Positions 27,388 through 36,365 of a DNA stretch of 62,546 nt are shown in pieces. Source of the DNA: Muribaculaceae bacterium. Its GTDB lineage: Bacteria; Bacteroidota; Bacteroidia; Bacteroidales; Muribaculaceae. Numbering within the stretch: the first letter of the stretch is position 1; the number at the start of each line of letters is the position of its first letter. Below the pieces are notes generated by a model, which saw nothing but the letters and a program-made list of their open reading frames with translations, had not been told where the DNA came from and ran no database searches. The DNA lies in assembly GCA_017624155.1 (NCBI GenBank), contig JAGANS010000001.1, positions 1-62,546 on the forward strand, given 5' to 3'. Position numbers and translations under genes: made by a program.

Positions 27388-28710
27388 TCAGCAGAAAATT
27401 TCGCTGAGTGTAGGATGAGCGTGTATATATCGCGATGCGACTTTATCGAGAGGTACGGCATCGGTAACGAGGACAGTCGCTTCTGCAATAAGGTCGGCGG
27501 CATGGGGGCCGAGAATCGATATGCCGAGAATACGCATTTCGTCATCATCCGACACAAGAATCTTTATCGTTCCTTCATAACCGTCGGCGAGAGCCTTGCC
27601 GACACTTCCATACGTACGACGTATTGCTTTGCAAACAATGCCTTCAGCCGCAAGTGCGGTAGCTGTCGGTCCGGCCTGGGCCACTTCGGGCGATGTGAAC
27701 ACCACCGAGGGTACGGCATCTTTACGGAAAAGAGAGGCTTCATTGTTTTCGACCACACGACCCTGAGCGATAGCTGAATGGGCAGGCATTGACAGCCCGT
27801 TGACATCTCCGATGGCATATACGCCTTCGGCTGACGTGCGCATCAGAGAATCCACGGCTATAAATCCACGGCCGGTAAGCTCAATTCCGGCCTCAGCGCA
27901 ACCTTCGGGGACAATCGGACGCCTGCCGACAGCCATCAGCACAGTAGAGGCCTCTGCAACAGCCGGTCCGCGTTTTCCCGAATAGTGAACGGACAGCATA
28001 TTATTGTCTTTGCGGGATATGCTTTCGACTCGGGCATTGACAATAATATTGATTCCTCGGCGTGTGAGGCCGGTGCGCAGACGTTTGGCGATGTCGGCAT
28101 CGAACGGAGGCAATATCTCGGGACAATATTCCACTACAGTGACATCAACACCCATCGCATTGTACATCGAAGCAAACTCCATACCGATGACACCGCCACC
28201 AATAATTATAATTGACTCCGGCAATTCGGTGAGAGCAAGAGCCTCGTCGCTGCTGAGCGCAAGGTCGGCGCCTTCAACGGGAAGAACAGCCGGCTCGGAA
28301 CCGGTGGCTATGACGAGCCGGCGCGCGGCATGGTATAGCTCGTCTGCTACCTCAACGACTCGTTCCGGAAGTAGTCGTGCAGTACCCTGAATGAGTGTGC
28401 AATCCTTAAGCGTTGCAAGCACGGCGCCGCGCAACTGTTCGACAACGGCATCCTTGCGGCCGGCGGCAACCGTGTAGTCGAAACCGCGAAAGTCTGTGCT
28501 GACTCCCATCTGTGGCAGATGCTTCAATGAGAGCAATGCCGAGGCTGCCGCGCAAAGGCACTTGGTGGGTATACAGCCGCGGTTGAGGCATGTGCCTCCA
28601 GGATAGGAGCGCTCGACAACCGCTGTTGACTCTCCTCGTGCAGCGAGCCGGGCGGCAAGTTCATAGCCGCCGGGACCCGCACCGATGATTATGTTATCGA
28701 ATTCAATCAT
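27388..28710 (-). CDS. lpdA: Dihydrolipoyl dehydrogenase (L-protein)
   Basis: A 440-residue flavoprotein that reoxidises the dihydrolipoyl arm of GcvH with NAD. FAD-binding IIIGAGPGGYELA at the N-terminus, the redox disulphide GGTCLNRGC (Cys 41 and 46), a second nucleotide-binding IIIGGGVIGMEFASM near 170-185, and the C-terminal HAHPTLSE with the catalytic His-Glu pair. As last gene of the gcv operon, overlapping gcvPB by eight bases, it is probably dedicated to glycine cleavage. Confidence 0.95.
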   Translation of the reverse strand: MIEFDNIIIGAGPGGYELAARLAARGESTAVVERSYPGGTCLNRGCIPTKCLCAAASALLSLKHLPQMGVSTDFRGFDYTVAAGRKDAVVEQLRGAVLATLKDCTLIQGTARLLPERVVEVADELYHAARRLVIATGSEPAVLPVEGADLALSSDEALALTELPESIIIIGGGVIGMEFASMYNAMGVDVTVVEYCPEILPPFDADIAKRLRTGLTRRGINIIVNARVESISRKDNNMLSVHYSGKRGPAVAEASTVLMAVGRRPIVPEGCAEAGIELTGRGFIAVDSLMRTSAEGVYAIGDVNGLSMPAHSAIAQGRVVENNEASLFRKDAVPSVVFTSPEVAQAGPTATALAAEGIVCKAIRRTYGSVGKALADGYEGTIKILVSDDDEMRILGISILGPHAADLIAEATVLVTDAVPLDKVASRYIHAHPTLSEIFC

Positions 28711-30187
28711 GGGCGTTTGCAGCGAGATATTGTGCGTAAGTCACTACGGGATGAAGTGCAGCCTCGGTGTCGTCGGCGCGTCCGGCAGGAGTGTCGTGCG
28801 GAGCTGATTTTACCAATTCCGGATTCTCGACGGCTTCACAGGCTATGCGACGCATCGCTTCGATGAATGTGTCGAGCGTCTCTATACTCTCTGTCTCGGT
28901 TGGCTCTATCATCAGTGACTCGTGGAATAGCAGCGGGAAATAGATTGTGGGAGCATGGAAGCCGAGATCAAGCAGGCGCTTGGCGATATGTAGCGTCGTT
29001 ACGCCGGTCGATTTGTCACGGAGTCCGTCAAAGACAAACTCGTGCTTGCACGGACCCGGAATCGGCAACAGATAAAGGTCGTCGAGCGAGTGCATCACAT
29101 AGTTGGCGTTGAGCGTGGCGAGCGGGCCAACGTGAGCCAGTCCGTCAGCTCCGAGAGTGAGGATATAAGCCAATGCGCGAATAAACACCGTGTAATTGCC
29201 AAGCCAGGAGGATATGCGGCCAAGACTGTGGCTGCCTCCGGCTTCCTCTATGGCAAATGCTCCATCGGCCTTTTTCATGACACGGGGAGCCGGAAGAAAC
29301 TCTTCAAGCCCGGCCCGCACGCCTACAGGACCGGCCCCCGGGCCGCCGCCGCCGTGAGGAGTCGAGAAGGTCTTGTGAAGGTTGATGTGCATGACGTCAA
29401 AGCCCATATCGCCAGGACGGGCCATACCGACCATGGGGTTTAGATTGGCTCCGTCATAGTAGAGCAGAGCACCGGCAGCATGCACTGCCTCGGCTATAGC
29501 CGGTATATTCTTTTCAAACATGCCGACAGTATTCGGGTTGGTCATCATCACGGCAGCTACGTCGGGCCCGAGTTTAGAGCGCAGGTCATCGACGTCGATT
29601 GTGCCGTCGGCCAGGCTTTTTACCTCTACCACTTCATAGCCTGCTATGTGGGCCGAAGCCGGATTGGTGCCGTGTGCTGAATCCGGAACGAGGACTTTAG
29701 TGCGACCGTAGTCCTCCCGGCTGTCGTGCCAGGCATGAATCACCATGAGACCGGTAAGTTCGCCGTGGGCGCCGGCAAATGGATTGAGAGTAAACTCCGC
29801 CATGCCGCCGATCTCGGCCAGCGAGCGCTGGAGGGTCCAATAGATCTCGAGCGCACCCTGTGCGGCGCATGCAGGGCTGTGCGGATGCAATCCTGCTATC
29901 GCCGGCGCTGAGGCAAGGGCATCATTGAGCTTGGGATTGTACTTCATGGTACATGAGCCCAAGGGATAGAAACCGGTGTCAACGCCGAAATTGTTGGTCG
30001 ACTGGTTGGTATAGTGACGCACCACTGTCGGCTCGTCGACCTCGGGCAGGGCCGGGGCTTCGGTACGCATCAGTGTGCCCGGAAGTTCTGCCAAAGCGTC
30101 GGGCCATATTGCGCGCGGCAGGTCGCAGCCATGACGTCCGGTGTGCGAATGCTCGAATATAAGTTTGTCGTATAAACGTCGGTTCAT
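28703..30187 (-). CDS. gcvPB: Glycine dehydrogenase (decarboxylating) subunit 2
   Basis: A 494-residue PLP subunit of the split P-protein. The PLP lysine is in NLHKTFSTPHGGGGPG (Lys 272), and FYPLGSCTMKYNPK and DSAHGTNPASA are conserved. With GcvPA it decarboxylates glycine and passes the aminomethyl group to lipoylated GcvH. Four bases separate it from gcvPA upstream, and lpd overlaps its end. Confidence 0.96.
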   Translation of the reverse strand: MNRRLYDKLIFEHSHTGRHGCDLPRAIWPDALAELPGTLMRTEAPALPEVDEPTVVRHYTNQSTNNFGVDTGFYPLGSCTMKYNPKLNDALASAPAIAGLHPHSPACAAQGALEIYWTLQRSLAEIGGMAEFTLNPFAGAHGELTGLMVIHAWHDSREDYGRTKVLVPDSAHGTNPASAHIAGYEVVEVKSLADGTIDVDDLRSKLGPDVAAVMMTNPNTVGMFEKNIPAIAEAVHAAGALLYYDGANLNPMVGMARPGDMGFDVMHINLHKTFSTPHGGGGPGAGPVGVRAGLEEFLPAPRVMKKADGAFAIEEAGGSHSLGRISSWLGNYTVFIRALAYILTLGADGLAHVGPLATLNANYVMHSLDDLYLLPIPGPCKHEFVFDGLRDKSTGVTTLHIAKRLLDLGFHAPTIYFPLLFHESLMIEPTETESIETLDTFIEAMRRIACEAVENPELVKSAPHDTPAGRADDTEAALHPVVTYAQYLAANAHD

Positions 30188-30190
30188 GGC

Positions 30191-31522
30191 TCAGAGATTG
30201 TTGACGGTTGATACATAGAGTTCGATTTCAGCCTCGGTACGGGTTTCCGTGCATGCGATTATCATCTCGCGTTCATCTATGGCTACGCCGCCGAGTATGC
30301 CGGCCTCGCGGAGAGCGTCAAGGATTCCGGCGGTATCGTAGCCGTCGGCGATTGTGACCTTGAACTCGTTGAGGAACGGCTTGTGAGGATGCGAAAGTTT
30401 TATCTTGCCGGTAGCTTCGAGCCGACGTGCAAGTTCATGTGCTGCCGAAGCCGACAACGAGTTCACATCCCGGAGTCCTTTGGCCCCCATCAGAGCCATA
30501 TACATTGCGGCATGCAATGTCATGATACCCTGATTGGAGCAGATATTTGACGTGGCCTTCTCACGGCGTATATGCTGCTCGCGTGCCTGTAGTGTAAGGA
30601 CGAATACCCGCTGGCCGCGGTCGTCGGTGGTGGCGCCGACAATGCGGCCGGGCAACTTGCGTATCAGCGACTGGCGTGCTGTCATATAGCCAAGGTATGG
30701 ACCGCCATAACTCAGCGGCATGCCGAGCGACTGTGCATCGCCGACAGCAATGTCAGCGCCCCATTCACCCGGCGTTTTCAGAACTGCCAGCGGCAGGGCC
30801 GGTGCATTGATTATGAATAGTGCTTTTACGGCATGTATCTCATCAGCCCATCCATCGAAATCTTCGATGATTCCATAATAGTTGGGCGTCTGAGCGATCA
30901 CACCGGCGACATCACCGGCTCCGAGCATCTCCCTGAGGGCTTCACGGTCGGTAACACCGTCGTGCTGTGGAATGACTTCTACGGCAATGTTCTGATAGCG
31001 CGCATACGTGTTGACGACTGCTGCGACTGCCGGATTGATGGTAGCGGATACAAGCACACGACGTTTTTTGCGTGCCGCATTCACGGCCATAATCATGGCT
31101 TCGGCGGTAGCAGTGGCGCCGTCGTACATCGAGGCATTGCTGACGTCAAGACCGGTGAGCGAGGCCATCATGCTTTGGTACTCAAAGATATATTGCAGAG
31201 TACCTTGTGAAATTTCGGGCTGATAGGGTGTGTAGGCGGTAAGAAATTCCGACCGGGAAGTTATGGCCGGTATTACTGCGGGGGTATAGTGGTCGTATGC
31301 ACCGGCTCCTGCAAAGCATGTAAGAGGCGTGCAGCGTGCAAACGCAGCATCGAACCAGGCCTTAACCTCGGGCTCGCTCATCGACGGCGGCAGATCGTAT
31401 GACCGATTGAGCAGCAGCGAGTCGGGAACGTCGCTGTATAGGTCGGCAAGCGACGATGCACCGCACACGCCGAGCATGCGCCGCACATCGTCGGGTGTAT
31501 GTGGAAAGTAGCGGCTTGCCAT
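30191..31522 (-). CDS. gcvPA: Glycine dehydrogenase (decarboxylating) subunit 1
   Basis: A 443-residue partner of GcvPB with the N-terminal P-protein domain: YFPHTPDDVRRMLGVCG, FAGAGAYDHYTPAVI, TPYQPEISQGTLQYIFEYQ and SNASMYDGATA. It shares the PLP fold but lacks the lysine, as usual for this subunit. Lies between gcvH (three bases) and gcvPB. Confidence 0.96.
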   Translation of the reverse strand: MASRYFPHTPDDVRRMLGVCGASSLADLYSDVPDSLLLNRSYDLPPSMSEPEVKAWFDAAFARCTPLTCFAGAGAYDHYTPAVIPAITSRSEFLTAYTPYQPEISQGTLQYIFEYQSMMASLTGLDVSNASMYDGATATAEAMIMAVNAARKKRRVLVSATINPAVAAVVNTYARYQNIAVEVIPQHDGVTDREALREMLGAGDVAGVIAQTPNYYGIIEDFDGWADEIHAVKALFIINAPALPLAVLKTPGEWGADIAVGDAQSLGMPLSYGGPYLGYMTARQSLIRKLPGRIVGATTDDRGQRVFVLTLQAREQHIRREKATSNICSNQGIMTLHAAMYMALMGAKGLRDVNSLSASAAHELARRLEATGKIKLSHPHKPFLNEFKVTIADGYDTAGILDALREAGILGGVAIDEREMIIACTETRTEAEIELYVSTVNNL

Positions 31523-31525
31523 CGG

Positions 31526-31903
31526 TCAGTGCTTTTCGGATTCGCAAAGCTTGGCGTATGCCTCGGGCGAGAGAAGCTTCTCAAGCTCCGACTTGTCGGA
31601 CATCTCAACCTTGATTATCCAGTGGGCTTCGGGATCTTCGTTGATGAGACGGGGATTGTCAATGAGTTCTTCGTTGATTTCCACGACAGCGCCGCTTACT
31701 GGCGAAAAGAGGTCGGACGCGGCCTTGACGCTCTCGATAGCACCAAATTCCTCGCCGGCGACAACATCGTCGTCCATTTCGGGCATGTCGACATAGACTA
31801 CATTGCCAAGCTGCTCGGCTGCGAACTTCGAGATGCCGATATATGCGATTTCGCCTTCTACACGGGCGTATTCGTGACTGGGAAGATAATATACGTTTGT
31901 CAT
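31526..31903 (-). CDS. gcvH: Glycine cleavage system H protein
   Basis: A 125-residue lipoyl carrier protein. The lipoylation site is Lys 60 in FGAIESVKAASDLFSP; the N-terminal HEYARVEGEIAYIGIS is typical. It shuttles the aminomethyl group between the P, T and L proteins. The lipoate ligase gene at the operon head probably supplies its cofactor. Confidence 0.97.
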   Translation of the reverse strand: MTNVYYLPSHEYARVEGEIAYIGISKFAAEQLGNVVYVDMPEMDDDVVAGEEFGAIESVKAASDLFSPVSGAVVEINEELIDNPRLINEDPEAHWIIKVEMSDKSELEKLLSPEAYAKLCESEKH

Positions 31904-31930
31904 TTCATTTATGGTTTTGAGGGTTAGTTA

Positions 31931-33019
31931 TTATTTCTTGTAGTTGGGGGTATAGAAGCGTTTTTTTATAACAGTGGCGGGGAACACCTTGCGGCGCACC
32001 TGAACCTGAAGCGGGGTGCCGAGAGCGGCACAGCGGGCGTCGACGAGAGCCATGGCGAGGTTCCGGTCAAGAGTTATGGAATGGTAACCGGTGGTAATCA
32101 CACCAACCTTATTGCCTTCAGCATCGAGTACATCGTATCCGTGGCGCGGGATGGCACGGCCTTCTACCTCGAGTCCCACTACCTTCTGTTTTACACCTTC
32201 AGACTTCTGGGCAACGAGAGCCTCGCGACCGATGAAACCCTCCTTGTCGACTTTTGCGAACATGCCGAGTCCGGCCTCGACGGGTGTGATGGTGTCGGTG
32301 AGTTCGTCGCCGTAAAGCGGCAGTCCTGCCTCGAATCGCAGGGTGTCGCGGCATCCGAGTCCGCAGGGGGCTACTCCGGCATCCATGAGGCGGCGCCACA
32401 TCTCAACGATGATATGGGGCTCGGCATAGAGCTCAAATCCGTCCTCGCCCGTGTATCCTGTGCGTGAGAGCACCATCGGCGAGCCGTCCGAGGCCTTCAG
32501 GTCTTTGAATGTATAGAAGGCGAGATCCGAGCCGTCGATGCCGAGGACATCAGCTATAGTCTTTTCGGCCGAAGGACCCTGAATGGCCAGCTCAGCCCAA
32601 TAGTCGCACTGGTCGTCGACAGTTACATCATATTTGTCGGCATGGCTTTTGATCCACGATACATCCTTGTCGATATTTGCAGCATTTATGACGAGGAAAT
32701 ACTCGTTGTCGTCGCGCTTGTATACAAGCAGATCATCGACAACGCCACCGTTGTCGTTGAGCATCATGCCATATACTACCTTTCCGGGTTCAAGCGGAGC
32801 TACGTCTCCGGTAAATATGTAGTTGACAAACATTGTGGCCTGATCGCCTGTGATAAGTACTTCACCCATGTGTGACACGTCAAACACTCCGACCGACGTG
32901 CGCACGGCACGGTGTTCGGCTTCGATACCTTCATAGCTGATCGGCATGTCGAATCCACCGAAAGGCGACATCAGTGCGCCTTGAGCGGTGTGTTGTGGAT
33001 GTAGGCAGGTTTTCTTCAT
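31931..33019 (-). CDS. gcvT: Aminomethyltransferase (T-protein)
   Basis: A 362-residue tetrahydrofolate-dependent enzyme releasing ammonia and making methylene-THF from aminomethyl-GcvH. Visible: PFGGFDMPISYEG, the folate-site GVFDVSHMGE and the SRTGYTGEDGFELY motif. ATG 33019 (MKKTCLHPQH) gives the standard length; the frame stays open upstream through the intergenic region and lplA, but those residues match nothing in the family. It is 25 bases after lplA and 27 before gcvH. Confidence 0.96.
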   Translation of the reverse strand: MKKTCLHPQHTAQGALMSPFGGFDMPISYEGIEAEHRAVRTSVGVFDVSHMGEVLITGDQATMFVNYIFTGDVAPLEPGKVVYGMMLNDNGGVVDDLLVYKRDDNEYFLVINAANIDKDVSWIKSHADKYDVTVDDQCDYWAELAIQGPSAEKTIADVLGIDGSDLAFYTFKDLKASDGSPMVLSRTGYTGEDGFELYAEPHIIVEMWRRLMDAGVAPCGLGCRDTLRFEAGLPLYGDELTDTITPVEAGLGMFAKVDKEGFIGREALVAQKSEGVKQKVVGLEVEGRAIPRHGYDVLDAEGNKVGVITTGYHSITLDRNLAMALVDARCAALGTPLQVQVRRKVFPATVIKKRFYTPNYKK

Positions 33020-33044
33020 GGTATTATTGTATGTGTTATGTGTT

Positions 33045-34019
33045 TTAGTTGACAATGGCATCGGCAAGAATTGCGCAGGTGAGTCCTGAAATATAACACT
33101 CGGGCTCAAGTGGCGGCAGGACTTCGCGGAGAGTCCCGATGTCGGGCGGAATGCCGCGCATGCTGTGCAGCAGAGGTTCGATGGGCCGTAGCGGTAAGAA
33201 GTCGCCCCAAAGCGATATGTCTGATATACAGCCACGGGCATCGACCTTAATATCAGCTTTCAACTGTCCTACGCCATCATAGTATTTGGCTGCATGGCGA
33301 CAGCGCTTGTCGCGGCGCAGATACCCGGGATCAAGGTACGTCTGCATTATATCCTCTATCGCGGCGATGTCGGTAGTGGTCGGCGTGATTATACCGTCGT
33401 TGCAAAGATAATCTGTGGCATGGCGTATGAAATCGTCGCAGTTCATATTCAGTCCTTCGGATCGGAGCGTCGTGATACGCGAGGGCACTGAGACAACGCC
33501 TTTTGACTCTCGCTTAGCCCTTGACGGTGTGAGTACATGGCTCATTGACTCGAAATCGGCGTCATAGAGCATTGTACCGTGAACGATACTGCGTCCCGGC
33601 AATTTAAGAAAGGCATTCCCCGCTACCTTGCGGCCGTTGACAGCAATGTCGTTGCGGCCGGTAGGATTTGCCTCGATTCCAAGCGTGCGCAGCATGGCGC
33701 ATATCATGGCTGTATAGTCTTCAAACGTTGTCTGGACATCGGTCGACGGCGTGATATACGAGAACATTATATTATTGCGGTCGGCGTATACAGCTCCGCC
33801 ACCGCTCTTGCGCCGCCATACTTTTATATCATGCTCCGAGGCATAGCCGAGGTCGACCTCTGCCGCCATTTCCTGATGTCGCCCGCATATCACGGTGGGC
33901 TCTACCTGCCATGCGAAGAAATATTTGCCCGCAGGCAGCGAACGCGCGGCCCATTCTTCCGCTGCAAGATAGAACGGCAGAATCGTATCGGGGCTTTGTG
34001 GTAGCGATATCAGATACAT
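33045..34019 (-). CDS. lplA: Lipoate-protein ligase
   Basis: A 324-residue ligase that activates lipoate with ATP and attaches it to lipoyl domains. The core motif RRKSGGGAVYADRNN (about 71-85), NGRKVAGNAF and the C-terminal accessory domain are present. Start ATG 34019 (MYLISLPQ) is fixed by the promoter at 34068-34038. As first gene of the gcv operon it is well placed to lipoylate GcvH. Confidence 0.93.
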   Translation of the reverse strand: MYLISLPQSPDTILPFYLAAEEWAARSLPAGKYFFAWQVEPTVICGRHQEMAAEVDLGYASEHDIKVWRRKSGGGAVYADRNNIMFSYITPSTDVQTTFEDYTAMICAMLRTLGIEANPTGRNDIAVNGRKVAGNAFLKLPGRSIVHGTMLYDADFESMSHVLTPSRAKRESKGVVSVPSRITTLRSEGLNMNCDDFIRHATDYLCNDGIITPTTTDIAAIEDIMQTYLDPGYLRRDKRCRHAAKYYDGVGQLKADIKVDARGCISDISLWGDFLPLRPIEPLLHSMRGIPPDIGTLREVLPPLEPECYISGLTCAILADAIVN

Positions 34020-34037
34020 GACTTTTATTATATGCCC

Positions 34038-34068
34038 CAAATTTAATCATTATTTCCGAAAGTGCAAA
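34038..34068 (-). promoter_or_regulatory. Promoter of the lplA-gcvTH-PA-PB-lpd operon
   Basis: On the minus strand TTTG (34068-34065), 19 bases, TAAATTTG (34045-34038). The box ends 18 bases before the lplA ATG, leaving a leader too short for a glycine riboswitch. Confidence 0.75.
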
Positions 34069-34110
34069 ACAAAATGCTGTTGTCAGCAGGTTAATGAGTG
34101 AGAGATATAT

Positions 34111-34146
34111 GGAAAAAGCCCTCTTGTCGTCTCGACAAGAGGGCTT
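34111..34146 (-). terminator. Intrinsic terminator of rpsF-rpsR-rplI
   Basis: A perfect 14-base-pair stem (34116-34129 with 34133-34146, 3-base loop) reading AAGCCCTCTTGTCG and its complement, followed on the minus strand by a T-run. It is 36 bases after the rplI stop. Confidence 0.9.
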
Positions 34147-34181
34147 CGGAGGGGTAAAATATTGAATTTGGGGAATGTTGC

Positions 34182-34625
34182 TTATTCTGCGATTACCTCG
34201 AAGGGTATTTCAACAGCTACCTCCTTGTGGAACTGGATGGTAGCGGAGTATTTGCCCACTTCCTTGATGTTCTCCTTGATGGAGATGAGCTTGCGGTCGA
34301 CGTTGTGACCGAGCTTTTCGAGGGCTTCGGCAATCTGGATAGCGTTCACAGAGCCAAAGATTGTGCCGGTGGCAGAGGTCTTTGCGCCGATTGTGAGGGT
34401 TACGCCTTCGAGAGCGGCAGCAGCGGCTTCGGCGTCGGCCTTGATCTGGGCGAGCTTGTGCGCGCGCTGGCGCTGGTTTTCGGCAAGAACCTTAAGAGCG
34501 GAAGATGTAGCTACAACGGCTTTGCCCTGGGGAATGAGGTAGTTGCGGCCGTAGCCGTCTTTTACTTCAACGACGTCGTCCTTGTATCCAAGGCCGCGGA
34601 CGTCTTCTTTGAGGATAATTTTCAT
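34182..34625 (-). CDS. rplI: Ribosomal protein bL9
   Basis: A 147-residue large-subunit protein with the N-terminal signature MKIILKEDVRGLGYKDD and GYGRNYLIPQGKA, the long connecting helix, and the C-terminal domain ending KEVAVEIPFEVI. Third gene of rpsF-rpsR-rplI, 23 bases after rpsR; a strong intrinsic terminator follows. Confidence 0.98.
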   Translation of the reverse strand: MKIILKEDVRGLGYKDDVVEVKDGYGRNYLIPQGKAVVATSSALKVLAENQRQRAHKLAQIKADAEAAAAALEGVTLTIGAKTSATGTIFGSVNAIQIAEALEKLGHNVDRKLISIKENIKEVGKYSATIQFHKEVAVEIPFEVIAE

Positions 34626-34648
34626 ATCGTTGTTCCTTCGCTTAAAGG

Positions 34649-34918
34649 TTATTTCATGAGGTCGGTTACGTAGGGCAGGAGTGCAAGGTGACGGGCACGC
34701 TTTACAGCCTGAGCTACGCGGCGTTGGAATTTCAACGAAGTGCCGGTGATGCGGCGGGGCAGGATTTTGCCCTGTTCGTTGAGGAATTTTTTGAGGAACT
34801 CAGCGTCCTTGTAGTCGACATACTTGATGCCTGCGCGCTTGAAGCGGCAGTATTTTTTCTTCTTCACATCGACCGACATGGGTGTGAGATAGCGGATTTC
34901 TGATTGTGCCTGTGCCAT
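34649..34918 (-). CDS. rpsR: Ribosomal protein bS18
   Basis: An 89-residue small-subunit protein that pairs with bS6 on the platform. [18 protein letters not shown] and the [20 protein letters not shown] core are diagnostic, with the usual [11 protein letters not shown] end. Three bases follow the rpsF stop before its ATG. Confidence 0.98.
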   Translation of the reverse strand: MAQAQSEIRYLTPMSVDVKKKKYCRFKRAGIKYVDYKDAEFLKKFLNEQGKILPRRITGTSLKFQRRVAQAVKRARHLALLPYVTDLMK

Positions 34919-34921
34919 GAT

Positions 34922-35293
34922 TTAGTCCTCCTTTGCTTCTACGGGTTGGGGTGCTTCGGCTGCTTTTGCAGCCTTGAGTGAACGGCGCTTTGCAGCGTAC
35001 TCGGCGGCGTACTTGTCCTGACGGAATGTGAGGAAGCGAAGAACGCGCTCGTCGCGGCGGAAAGCTGTCTCGAGTTTGCGGACGATAGTGGGTTCGCCTT
35101 CAAACTCAATGAGTGTGTAGAAGCCGGTCGACTTCTTCTGGATGGGATAAGCGAGCTTACGCATGCCCCATTCTTCGGTGTTCACGATGCTTGCACCGTT
35201 GTCGGTGAGAGCTTTGCTGAACTTTTCTACCGCTTCCTTCATCTGAACATCAGACAAAACGGGAGTTAAAATGAAAACGGTTTCGTACTTCAT
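34922..35293 (-). CDS. rpsF: Ribosomal protein bS6
   Basis: A 123-residue small-subunit protein: [15 protein letters not shown], the [19 protein letters not shown] segment and [13 protein letters not shown] are typical. The C-terminal tail is Ala/Glu-rich. First gene of the operon; the leader of about 55 bases carries a small hairpin close to the predicted start of transcription. Confidence 0.98.
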   Translation of the reverse strand: MKYETVFILTPVLSDVQMKEAVEKFSKALTDNGASIVNTEEWGMRKLAYPIQKKSTGFYTLIEFEGEPTIVRKLETAFRRDERVLRFLTFRQDKYAAEYAAKRRSLKAAKAAEAPQPVEAKED

Positions 35294-35330
35294 TGTTATG
35301 AATGAGTGGTTATAAAATAAGTAATTGAAA

Positions 35331-35343
35331 AAGCCCTTGGCTT
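35331..35343 (-). other. Hairpin plus U-run in the rpsF leader
   Basis: AAGCC, loop of three, GGCTT, followed on the minus strand by TTTTTC. It would lie within the first 20 bases of the transcript. Ribosomal operons are often autoregulated through such leaders, but the stem is only five pairs and no S6:S18 binding motif is clear. Confidence 0.35.
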
Positions 35344-35353
35344 AATTCGACCG

Positions 35354-35384
35354 CAAAGGTAGTGATTTTTGCCGTAACCACCAA
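35354..35384 (-). promoter_or_regulatory. Promoter of rpsF-rpsR-rplI
   Basis: On the minus strand TTG (35384-35382), 20 bases, TACCTTTG (35361-35354). The box is 60 bases upstream of the rpsF ATG. Confidence 0.65.
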
Positions 35385-35396
35385 GCTTTTGCGCGA

Positions 35397-36365
35397 TTAT
35401 TTTTCGATGCACATATCTGTGTCGCCGTTTATCGATCGAATGATATACACCGGTCGGCCTTTGGTTTCGTTGAATATCCGGCTTATGTATTCGCCGATTA
35501 TGCCAAGCGCTATAAGCTGTATGCCGCCAAGGAACAGGATAAGGCAGATAATCGTCGGATAGCCCTGAACACTCTCTCCGAAGATCAGTGTCTTGACGAT
35601 CACATATATTAAATATACAAGAGCAGCCACAGCGGTTGTTATTCCTACAATCGACGCGATGCGTAGCGGAGCGGTCGTGGAGCTTGTTATACCCTCGATG
35701 GCAAGATTGAGCAGACGTCTGGATGAAAATGAACTTTTGCCGGCGTTACGGTCATTACATTCAAATGTTACTTCTGCCTTGCGGAATCCAATCCAGCAGA
35801 ATAGACCTTTGGAGTAGCGCTGTGTCTCGCGTAAATTCTTAAGCGCGTTTACGCAACTGCGGCTCAGCAGCCGGAAGTCGCCGACATCAGGCAACACATA
35901 ATTGTCGGAAATACGTTTTAAGATTTTATAATATGCCCGGGAGAGCTTCCTGCGGATCCATGAATCGGTATCGCGAGAAAGCCGCCGCCCATATACATCG
36001 TCATAACCTTGTTCCCATAATTCCAGCATTTTCGGTATTGTGGCAACGGGATGCTGCAGATCGGCATCCATAATAATGACTGCATTTCCTGATGCATAAT
36101 CGAGTCCGGCGAGCATTGCCGATTCTTTGCCGAAATTTCGGGAGAGCGATATTGATATGAAGCGTGAATCTCCGCTGCTAAGACGGTTCATTATTGTAAG
36201 CGAATCATCCCTGCTTCCGTCATCTATTAAAATTACCTCCCAATCCAATTCGGCGGGATACATTTTGTTATCAAGCAATGGCAAGAGCGCATTTCTGAGA
36301 GCTTCGAGATTCCCGGCTTCATTATACACGGGTATTACTATTGATATCTTTTTCATGCTTTTCAT
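35397..36365 (-). CDS. GT2 family glycosyltransferase with two C-terminal membrane helices
   Basis: A 322-residue membrane-associated glycosyltransferase of the DPM1/GtrB type. SIVIPVYNEAGNLEAL starts the GT-A domain; DDGSRDDS, SRNFGKESAMLAGLDYA and the metal-binding MDADLQHP are intact; two transmembrane helices lie at about 235-295. Family members transfer glucose or a related sugar to undecaprenyl phosphate, so it may modify a surface glycan. ATG 36365 is chosen because it overlaps the hemW stop as ATGA. Last gene of the AddB-like/hemW/GT2 operon. Confidence 0.88.
   Translation of the reverse strand: MKSMKKISIVIPVYNEAGNLEALRNALLPLLDNKMYPAELDWEVILIDDGSRDDSLTIMNRLSSGDSRFISISLSRNFGKESAMLAGLDYASGNAVIIMDADLQHPVATIPKMLELWEQGYDDVYGRRLSRDTDSWIRRKLSRAYYKILKRISDNYVLPDVGDFRLLSRSCVNALKNLRETQRYSKGLFCWIGFRKAEVTFECNDRNAGKSSFSSRRLLNLAIEGITSSTTAPLRIASIVGITTAVAALVYLIYVIVKTLIFGESVQGYPTIICLILFLGGIQLIALGIIGEYISRIFNETKGRPVYIIRSINGDTDMCIEK

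Noticed and set aside
34020-34060. Glycine riboswitch before the gcv operon
   Set aside because: The leader from the predicted promoter to the lplA ATG is under 20 bases, too short for the aptamer.
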